Shown here piece by piece: positions 1-7,469 of a DNA stretch of 7,469 bases; position 1 is the stretch's first letter, and each line of letters begins with the position of its first letter. The DNA is taken from the NCBI GenBank assembly GCA_040255575.1, contig JBDZVF010000326.1, positions 1 to 7,469 of the forward strand. The letters run 5' to 3'. Source of the DNA: JADGHX01 sp040255575. GTDB taxonomy: Bacteria; Pseudomonadota; Gammaproteobacteria; Steroidobacterales; Steroidobacteraceae. A model generated the notes under the pieces. That model was given only the letters and a program-made list of their open reading frames with translations. It searched no databases and was not told the origin of the DNA. The translations under genes were made by a program, and so were the position numbers.

Positions 1-1297
1 CTTCACGATTGGCGCTGTGCTCGTAGATGCGCTGGTCAACCTTCCAGATCTGATCCGCGCGCACCAGGAGCTGATACGCGCTGTCGTACTGCTGGCGCGC
101 CAGGTACACCTGCGCGAGAACGGCCATCTGCATGGCCATGCGCTTCTGTTCGGCGAGTTGCTCGTTCGCCTTCGAGAGCTTGCGCACCTTGGGCGCGTTC
201 AGGAGCCCGAGCAGGTTCGTGCCGATCTGGGCACCGGCTTCGCGCCACTGGTTGTTGATGAGGTAGTTATCGGAGTCGTATTGGTAGCCGTAATCGAGCG
301 TGAGGCCCGGGAAGAGCTTCAGCATCGACTTGCGCGTCTCGGCAACGGCGATGCGCACGTTGTAGAACTGCTCGCGCAGCTCGGCATTGTGGGTGATCGC
401 GAGCTCTTCCATGTCCGCGACCGCCAGCTCACGGTGTGCCGGCATGAGGTCCGCCGCCGTCGGCGGGGCGAGCTCAAGAAGCGTGCCCGGCGGCAGGTTG
501 ATGAGCGCGGCGAGCTCGATGCGGGCAGCGGCGAGCTCACGGCGGATGCTTTCCAGGATGCGCAGGTTTTCGAGCACGGTGCGCTGGTAGCGCAGGGCGT
601 CTGCCGGGTCGCGCAGGTTCTCGGATTCGATGGTGCGCGAATCGGCCAGCGCCGCCTCGCCGAGCTTCAGGGTTTCCGCGAGGTTGCCCTCGATTTGCTG
701 GGCGCTTGCGGCCCGCCAGTAGGCGGTGCGCACGTCCGCGATCAGGTTGTGCAGGGCCTTGCGGCGCCGTTCGCTGGCGATCAGCACCCGGTCCGCGTTC
801 TGCCGGGCGGCGTAGTAGCTCACGCCGAAGTCGAGCACGTTCCACTGGAAGCCGAGGTCTGCGGTCCGGTGATTGCGGTCGGAAGAGATGTAAGGATTGG
901 CGAGCGAAGGCAGGCCGGTCACCGAGTCCTGGCTCCGCGTGATGCGCTCGTTGCTCCGCCAGCCGTATCCGGCATCCGCCATGAGCTTCGGCAGCATGTC
1001 GTAGCGGGACAGGTCGAGCTGACCGGAGGCGAGCGTCTCTTCCATCATGCGCGTGCGATGGTCGAGGTTGTTGAGCACCGCGCGGCGGATGGCGTCCGCG
1101 AGTGTGAGTGGGCCCGTGAGCGGCTCTACGTCTTTCTGCGCGGCTGCGCGATCGCTGGCCGCAATCTCTTTCTGTTCCGCAGCCGTGAGGGGTTGGGGAT
1201 GAAGGCTCGCGCAACCTCCTAGCGTGAGTCCTGCGAAGACGGCCGCAGTCCCGATAAAGAGCCTGGCCCGCGCGCCATCGAATCGTATCCGTCGCAT
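1..1297 (-). CDS. TolC-family outer-membrane efflux lipoprotein (3' end beyond the window)
   Basis: The minus strand is open from ATG at 1297 down to the left edge, giving 432 codons without a stop. The N-terminus has arginines, a hydrophobic stretch (about residues 13-27) and a lipobox LGGC with the acceptor Cys29, so a lipidated outer-membrane protein is expected. After it come the features of the OEP/TolC family: two repeats rich in amphipathic helix, with heptad-like segments around residues 165-262 and 300-325, the turn INLPPG (266-271) that commonly ends the first repeat, and a second repeat running to the edge (coiled-coil part 370-420). Such proteins form the outer-membrane exit duct of tripartite RND, MFS or ABC efflux pumps, or of type I secretion. 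The substrate cannot be read from this protein. Pump and adaptor genes would be expected beyond the left edge. The start is supported by GGAG seven bases upstream. Family assignment is firm; the specific role is unknown. Confidence 0.9.
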   Translation of the reverse strand, partial: MRRIRFDGARARLFIGTAAVFAGLTLGGCASLHPQPLTAAEQKEIAASDRAAAQKDVEPLTGPLTLADAIRRAVLNNLDHRTRMMEETLASGQLDLSRYDMLPKLMADAGYGWRSNERITRSQDSVTGLPSLANPYISSDRNHRTADLGFQWNVLDFGVSYYAARQNADRVLIASERRRKALHNLIADVRTAYWRAASAQQIEGNLAETLKLGEAALADSRTIESENLRDPADALRYQRTVLENLRILESIRRELAAARIELAALINLPPGTLLELAPPTAADLMPAHRELAVADMEELAITHNAELREQFYNVRIAVAETRKSMLKLFPGLTLDYGYQYDSDNYLINNQWREAGAQIGTNLLGLLNAPKVRKLSKANEQLAEQKRMAMQMAVLAQVYLARQQYDSAYQLLVRADQIWKVDQRIYEHSANRE

Positions 1298-1304
1298 CAA
1301 CCCA

Positions 1305-1308
1305 CTCC
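1305..1308 (-). promoter_or_regulatory. Ribosome binding site of the TolC-family gene
   Basis: GGAG lies seven bases before the ATG at 1297 on the minus strand. It supports this start, which also places the lipoprotein signal at the very N-terminus. A TTG codon directly precedes the ATG in the same frame and could be an alternative start with nearly the same product. Confidence 0.6.
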
Positions 1309-1385
1309 GGTGGTGTGAAATTTGCGGCGAGAATAGGGCGCGTGGCGCCAGGCAACTGGCTGCGCATCACATTGAAGCCAGAGAC

Positions 1386-1407
1386 AAACGACAGTCAGAT
1401 CACATTT
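1386..1407 (-). promoter_or_regulatory. Possible CRP/FNR-family operator (one good half-site)
   Basis: Read on the minus strand, this 22-base stretch starts with AAATGTGATCT, identical to one half of the E. coli CRP consensus. The other half, GACTGTCGTTT, matches the mirror half at only 5 of 11 positions. It lies roughly 90-110 bases upstream of the TolC-family start in an AT-richer patch. A single half-site can occur by chance, so this is tentative. Confidence 0.2.
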
Positions 1408-1527
1408 TGTATTTACCGCAATCTGGGCCCTGGTCCGCTCGGAAAGTGCGTATGCGGAAGCATGCAGCGATGTTCGGCTCGCGGGCGAAGCGCGCGCGCC
1501 TTGAGCCGATCTGCGGGGCATTGCGCC

Positions 1528-1730
1528 TAGACGAACCGGAGTCACGCCCAGCAGCGCGCCATCGCCATGCCGTCCGGCACGTTGCTGATCGCGCTGCTCA
1601 GTCCCGCGATGAGATCCTGGCGCAGCGACGCGGCCCTCGGCAGCCTGAGCCACCGCCGCCCGTGAACGGTTTGCCGCAGATCATCCGGACCCGGCTGGTC
1701 CGTTTCGGGTACGGGGGAAGATTCCGGCAT
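1528..1730 (-). pseudogene. Remnant of the 5' end of a SulP-family anion transporter gene
   Basis: From ATG at 1730 (or an in-frame ATG at 1775) the minus strand encodes a hydrophilic N-terminus and then SLRQDLIAGLSSAISNVPDG (residues 35-54), followed by MAMA. This resembles the conserved entry into the first transmembrane region of SulP (SLC26-like) sulfate/bicarbonate/anion permeases, where a pattern like DL-AGL-x-AI-x-xVPDGMA is typical. The frame then ends at a TGA (1544-1542). Removing one CG from the GCGCGC run at 1554-1559 restores a SulP-like continuation (LLGVTPV), but similarity stops a few codons later. A complete SulP protein has about 500 or more residues and many membrane helices, and none of that follows. 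I read it as a frameshifted, truncated relic. No strong ribosome binding site precedes either ATG. Identification rests on a short motif recalled from the family, so it is moderate. Confidence 0.55.
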
Positions 1731-1886
1731 CTGCGGGGGCGTGGGAGGTCTCCATGAGCTTGGAAACTCGCCCATCGGCGTGTCCGATATGTGGCGCCAG
1801 ATTTTATCGTTTGTGGAATGGCGCTGGCGTACTAGCCTCAACAGTCCCGCTACCGCCAAAAAGGGGCGGCCAGCAACACAAGACCC

Positions 1887-1893
1887 GGAGGAG
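1887..1893 (+). promoter_or_regulatory. Strong ribosome binding site for the CMD-family gene
   Basis: GGAGGAG sits six bases before ATG 1900. It decides the start: the frame stays open upstream to 1741, but those extra 53 codons do not look like the family and lack a comparable site. Confidence 0.8.
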
Positions 1894-1899
1894 TGCGTC

Positions 1900-2244
1900 A
1901 TGTCGAACGACATCTTCCCTCACCCCACGCCGGAGCTCGCCGCCATGCGCCGCAAGCTCGCGCCCGAGATCCAGGAAGCCTTCACGAGCTTCAGCGCTCG
2001 GGTGTTTGCCGAGGGCGCGTTACCCGTGAAGACCAAACAGCTCATCGCGGTCGCGGTGGCGCACGTTACGCAGTGTCCCTACTGCATCCGCGGGCACACG
2101 AAGGCAGCGCTGCGCCATGGCGCCACGGCGGAAGAGCTCATGGAAGCAATCTGGGTCGCCGCCGAGATGCGCGCAGGCGGCGCTTACGCTCACTCGGCCC
2201 TCGCGCTCGATACCATCGAGGAGGCGAAGAAAGCCGGGAACTGA
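1900..2244 (+). CDS. Carboxymuconolactone decarboxylase/AhpD-like family protein
   Basis: This 114-residue protein is of the usual size for single-domain members of the CMD/AhpD-like family. The core pattern is clear: a helix with KTKQLIAVAVAHVTQC leads into the redox-type motif C59-P-Y-C62 followed by H66 (CxxCxxxH), then a second helix pair including ELMEAIWVAAEMRAGG (79-94). In AhpD the two cysteines and the histidine carry out thiol-based peroxidase or disulfide chemistry. Many family members with this motif are uncharacterised, so the motif suggests cytoplasmic thiol redox activity without proving it. True ring-cleavage decarboxylases of the protocatechuate pathway usually lack the CxxC pair, so that role is unlikely. 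The protein has no signal peptide. It is the first gene of the plus-strand cluster, 35 bases before the DUF488 gene. Confidence 0.9.
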   Translation: MSNDIFPHPTPELAAMRRKLAPEIQEAFTSFSARVFAEGALPVKTKQLIAVAVAHVTQCPYCIRGHTKAALRHGATAEELMEAIWVAAEMRAGGAYAHSALALDTIEEAKKAGN

Positions 2245-2268
2245 GCGAGCGAGGGCACTAACATCACC

Positions 2269-2272
2269 GGAG
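2269..2272 (+). promoter_or_regulatory. Ribosome binding site of the DUF488 gene
   Basis: GGAG lies seven bases before ATG 2280, inside the 35-base gap after the preceding gene, consistent with co-transcription and separate initiation. Confidence 0.65.
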
Positions 2273-2279
2273 CACACCC

Positions 2280-2681
2280 ATGATTCAGATCAAGCGAACC
2301 TATGAGCCCCGGGCGAGGGGCGACGGCCAGCGCTTTCTCGTCGAGCGGCTCTGGCCGCGCGGCATGAAGAAGGAGGCGCTCCACGCGGACGCGTGGCTCA
2401 AGGACGTTGCGCCGAGCACCGAGCTGCGGCAATGGTTCGGGCACCAGGTGGAACGCTGGGATGAGTTCCAGCGACGCTACCGGAAAGAACTGGATGAGCA
2501 CCCGGCCGCGTGGGCACCCATTCTGGAGGCCAGCAAAGAGGGCCCGGTGACGCTCCTCTACAGCGCGCGCGACGAGCAGCACAACGGCGCCCTCGTCCTG
2601 CGCGAGTACCTGACCGAACGCAGCCGGCCGCGGCATGGTCGCGCTTCGAGCGCACACTCCATATCGGCACGAAGGCACTGA
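2280..2681 (+). CDS. DUF488 family protein, YeaO-like
   Basis: The 133-residue product shows the DUF488/YeaO signature in order: IKRTYEP near the N-terminus, RFLVERLWPRGMKKE (18-32), W-LKDVAPSTELRQWFGH (39-55), a W60-xxF-xxxYxxEL segment, then VTLLYSARDEQHNGALVLREYL (90-111). No biochemical function is established for the family; E. coli YeaO is uncharacterised. The conserved region ends at about residue 111, and the last 22 residues form a basic, serine-rich tail not expected in the family, which is usually about 115-120 residues. The protein is predicted cytoplasmic, with no signal or membrane segment. Its position between a CMD-family gene and a DNA repair gene suggests a stress context, which is inference. 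Confidence 0.9.
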   Translation: MIQIKRTYEPRARGDGQRFLVERLWPRGMKKEALHADAWLKDVAPSTELRQWFGHQVERWDEFQRRYRKELDEHPAAWAPILEASKEGPVTLLYSARDEQHNGALVLREYLTERSRPRHGRASSAHSISARRH

Positions 2682-2765
2682 AGCGCGGCCGTGGAGATGT
2701 CTTCTCGCCAAAACGTCTTCTCGGGCACGCACAGGGTCCCCGAGGCGAGGCCGGGCGACAACTGA

Positions 2766-3761
2766 ATGCGGCACAGACTCTCCACTCGCGCACCTTTCAA
2801 TCTCGAAGCGACTGTCCGGGTGTTGCAGCGGCGGCCTGTAACCCGCGTGGACTTGTGGGAAGAGGGTTGCTACCTGCGCGTGCTGCCCACGGCGAAAGGG
2901 CACGTGCTCGTCGAGGTGCGTGACTTTGGCGCCCTCAACGAGCCGAATCTCAGGTTCGGTATCCGCGCGGGAACGGCTGACGCCAGTGCCTTCCCGCACC
3001 TGAGGCGAACGCTGCGTCGGGTGCTCGGTCTGGACGTGAACCCGCAGCCGCTCAGGCGAATCGCCGAATCCAATCCCACCCTTCGCTCGACCGCGGTGGC
3101 GCTGCGCGGCTTGCGGCCGCCCCGATTCGTCAGCCTCTTCGAGGCGTTCGCGAGGGTGATCCCGTTTCAGCAATTGAGTCTGGATGCGGGAGTTGCCATT
3201 GTCGGCCGGCTGGTGGAGCGCTTTGGTGAGCCGCTCGAGCACGGCGGCCGGCGTTTTTACGCATTTCCCGCCGCCTCGGTAGTCGCTCGTGCCAATGTGG
3301 CGGCACTGCGCGCCTGCGGCCTCAGCTCCTCGAAAGGGGAAACGCTGCGACACGTTGCGCGAGCGATCGACTCGGGTGAGCTCATTGAAGAACGCATTGC
3401 CAGCATGACGACGCGCGATGCGCTCCAAACGCTGATCGCTCTGCCCGGAATCGGTCCCTGGAGCGCAGCGCTGGTACTGCTGCGCGGCCTCGGGAAACTC
3501 GACGTCTTCCCGCCGAACGATGTGGGTGCAATCCGCGGGCTCAGCGCGCTGCTGCATGCTGAACCGGGAGCCGCGCTGACGCAGGCCATCGAACGCTTCG
3601 GTGATCTCCGCGGCTATCTCTACTTCATGGGTCTGGGCAACAGCCTTCTGCGAAAGGGCCTCATACACGGGCGGTCGGGCGGGGGTCGCGGCGACCCTGT
3701 CGGATCTGAGACCGAGCCGAACTCGCCAGTGCCCCAAGGCACTCGCATTGCTACCTCGTGA
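2766..3761 (+). CDS. alkA: DNA-3-methyladenine glycosylase II (AlkA-type)
   Basis: This enzyme of the HhH-GPD superfamily excises alkylated bases such as 3-methyladenine in base-excision repair. The N-terminal part (about 10-100) fits the AlkA N-terminal domain. The helix-hairpin-helix is LPGIGPWSA (226-234), and the catalytic aspartate is D252 in DVFPPND (246-252), aligning with Asp238 in the E. coli PDD motif. FQQLSLDAG (134-142) corresponds to the family's conserved Q-Q/S helix. The conserved fold ends around residue 300, after the GYLYFMGLGNSLLRKGL segment. The remaining 31 residues are a Gly/Pro/Ser-rich tail, which makes the protein 331 long against 282 in E. coli AlkA. No Ada-like domain is fused at the N-terminus. 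The start at 2766 has only a distant GAGG (15 bases away), so initiation may be weak or the true start slightly different. An 84-base gap separates it from the DUF488 gene. Confidence 0.9.
   Translation: MRHRLSTRAPFNLEATVRVLQRRPVTRVDLWEEGCYLRVLPTAKGHVLVEVRDFGALNEPNLRFGIRAGTADASAFPHLRRTLRRVLGLDVNPQPLRRIAESNPTLRSTAVALRGLRPPRFVSLFEAFARVIPFQQLSLDAGVAIVGRLVERFGEPLEHGGRRFYAFPAASVVARANVAALRACGLSSSKGETLRHVARAIDSGELIEERIASMTTRDALQTLIALPGIGPWSAALVLLRGLGKLDVFPPNDVGAIRGLSALLHAEPGAALTQAIERFGDLRGYLYFMGLGNSLLRKGLIHGRSGGGRGDPVGSETEPNSPVPQGTRIATS
3683..3697 (+). repeat. Small perfect inverted repeat in the alkA 3' tail
   Basis: GGGTCGC and GCGACCC flank a single G, giving a 15-base palindrome that can form a short GC-rich hairpin. 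It falls in the part of alkA that encodes the unconserved C-terminal tail. No T-run follows, so it is not a normal intrinsic terminator. It may be incidental in such GC-rich DNA. Confidence 0.35.
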
Positions 3762-3798
3762 GCCCGGCCAACCTCATGCGTGACCATACGGTGCTGCC

Positions 3799-6654
<2,856 letters not shown>

Positions 6655-6692
6655 ACAAGGTGGCGGCGGAAAGCTGACCCCATACGTGCTTC

Positions 6693-6697
6693 AGGAG
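6693..6697 (+). promoter_or_regulatory. Ribosome binding site of the Rieske-flavoprotein gene
   Basis: AGGAG lies eight bases before ATG 6706 within the 51-base gap after acnA. It fixes the start just ahead of the Rieske domain. Confidence 0.7.
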
Positions 6698-6705
6698 CGA
6701 GTGTC

Positions 6706-7469
6706 ATGTCCGAGCAAAAAGAGCTGAGCGGCCCCGACCTCGAAGTCGGCATTGCGATGGCGGAGCTGCCCGAGAGCAAGCCCGTCCTGGGACACGCCCG
6801 GGGCGAACCCGTCGTGCTCGTGCGGAAGGGCAGTGAGATCTGCGCGCTGGCCGCGACCTGCACCCACTACGGTGGTCCGCTTGGCGAAGGGCTCGTCGTT
6901 GGGAAGACGCTTCGCTGCCCGTGGCATCACGCACGCTTCGACCTGAACACCGGCGAGGCGCTGGGTGCACCGGCGCTGCGCGCAGTTGCCTGCTATGAAG
7001 TACAGCAGCGCGAGGGACAGGTCACCGTAGGGCAGAAGAAATCGCTGCCCAAGCCGAAGTCGCCTCCGTCCTCGCCTGGCTCAATCGTGATCATCGGGGC
7101 GGGCGCGGCGGGCGCCGCCGCGGCCGAACGGCTGCGCAGCCTCGGCTGCACCGGGTCCATCACCCTGATTGGCGAGGAGGAACCCGGCCCGGTGGACCGG
7201 CCGAATCTCAGCAAGGACTACCTGGCCGGCACCGCGCCGGAAGAGTGGTTGCCGCTGCGCTCGCGCAAGTTCTACGAAAAGATCGGCGTGGAGCTTCGAA
7301 TCGGCGACACGGCGACCGCACTCGATCCGGCTCGCAGGACAGTCACGCTCGCGAGCGGGCAGACGCTCCAGTACGACGCGCTATTACTCGCGCCGGGTGC
7401 GCAGCCGGTTCGGCTGGCTCTCGGCCCATCTTCACCACCTGTTTTTACGTTGCGTACGCTGGCGGATTC
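6706..7469 (+). CDS. Rieske [2Fe-2S] ferredoxin fused to an FAD/NAD(P) oxidoreductase (C-terminus beyond the window)
   Basis: The frame is open for 254 codons to the right edge. Residues 12-108 form a Rieske domain with the ligand pairs C52-T-H54 and C71-P-W-H74, spaced as in Rieske-type ferredoxins. A Lys/Pro/Ser-rich linker (about 110-125) leads into SIVIIGAGAAGAAAAERLR (126-144), whose GxGxxG binds the ADP part of FAD. Then follow DRPNLSKDYLAG (164-175), typical of ferredoxin-reductase-like and AIF-like flavoproteins, and LLLAPGAQP (226-234), the second FAD-contact motif. The NAD(P)-binding domain would lie beyond the edge. This layout matches the AIFM3-like group (Rieske plus pyridine nucleotide-disulfide oxidoreductase), which moves electrons between NAD(P)H, flavin and an iron-sulfur centre. 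The physiological partner is unknown. There is no signal peptide or membrane helix, so it should be cytoplasmic. It follows acnA by 51 bases and is probably co-transcribed. Confidence 0.9.
   Translation, partial: MSEQKELSGPDLEVGIAMAELPESKPVLGHARGEPVVLVRKGSEICALAATCTHYGGPLGEGLVVGKTLRCPWHHARFDLNTGEALGAPALRAVACYEVQQREGQVTVGQKKSLPKPKSPPSSPGSIVIIGAGAAGAAAAERLRSLGCTGSITLIGEEEPGPVDRPNLSKDYLAGTAPEEWLPLRSRKFYEKIGVELRIGDTATALDPARRTVTLASGQTLQYDALLLAPGAQPVRLALGPSSPPVFTLRTLAD

Larger units (their letters stand above)
1298..1899. other. Divergent intergenic region without an intact gene
   Basis: About 600 bases separate the leftward TolC-family gene from the rightward cluster. Part of it (about 1528-1730) is a broken SulP transporter start on the minus strand, listed separately. 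The stretch 1385-1420 is visibly richer in A and T than its surroundings and sits about 100 bases upstream of the TolC-family start, where a promoter would be expected. No clean -35/-10 pair with 16-18 base spacing could be picked for either direction. The remainder (1420-1527 and 1776-1886) shows no recognisable element. Open frames here do not resemble known proteins. Confidence 0.6.

Noticed and set aside
17..1222. A 401-codon plus-strand open frame
   Set aside because: It lies opposite the TolC-family gene, which has a lipobox, family motifs and a ribosome binding site. The plus-strand translation is rich in Arg, Val, Glu and His and resembles no known protein, as expected for a GC-rich antisense shadow.
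1474..1509. Inverted repeat TCGGCTC/GAGCCGA as a terminator
   Set aside because: The 7-base stem has a 22-base loop and no T-run on either strand, so it is probably chance in GC-rich sequence.
1811..1835. TTGTGG and TACTAG as a plus-strand promoter
   Set aside because: The spacing is only 13 bases and the matches are weak.
1741..1899. N-terminal extension of the CMD-family protein from a GTG at 1741
   Set aside because: The extra 53 residues are not family-like, and a strong GGAGGAG site fixes the start at 1900.
2190..3737. A 515-codon minus-strand open frame
   Set aside because: It spans the ends of three well-supported plus-strand genes (CMD, DUF488, AlkA) and has shadow-type composition with no recognisable domain.

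Overview
The window is GC-rich and densely coding. It appears to be a chromosomal segment of a Gram-negative bacterium, most likely a proteobacterium. The reasons are a TolC-type outer-membrane factor with a lipoprotein signal, an AcnA-type aconitase, AlkA, and clear Shine-Dalgarno sites of the GGAG type. The sequence does not let me name a genus.

Layout. On the left, the minus strand carries a TolC-family outer-membrane efflux lipoprotein (1-1297). It is cut by the window edge, so its C-terminus is missing. Upstream of it, 1298-1899 has no intact gene. The only recognisable content there is the broken 5' end of a SulP-type anion transporter (minus strand, about 1528-1730), plus a small AT-richer patch that could be regulatory for the efflux gene. 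From 1900 to the right edge every gene is on the plus strand with short gaps of 35-84 bases: a carboxymuconolactone decarboxylase/AhpD-like protein (1900-2244), a DUF488/YeaO-like protein (2280-2681), an AlkA-type 3-methyladenine DNA glycosylase (2766-3761), a full-length aconitate hydratase (3799-6654), and the first 254 codons of a Rieske ferredoxin fused to an FAD/NAD(P) oxidoreductase (6706 to the edge).

How the genes fit together. The tight same-strand spacing, with no convincing terminator between genes, suggests one or two co-transcribed units. The products share a loose stress theme: an AhpD-like thiol protein, base-excision repair of alkylated DNA, an iron-sulfur TCA-cycle enzyme, and an iron-sulfur/flavin electron-transfer protein. 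That theme is inference from neighbourhood and is not shown directly.

Most of the window is ordinary. The points worth a second look are the SulP remnant, the hydrophilic insert in the aconitase, and the Rieske-flavoprotein fusion beside the aconitase. I found no CRISPR array, tRNA, rRNA, insertion sequence or phage gene. Several long open frames opposite the real genes are GC-driven shadows.
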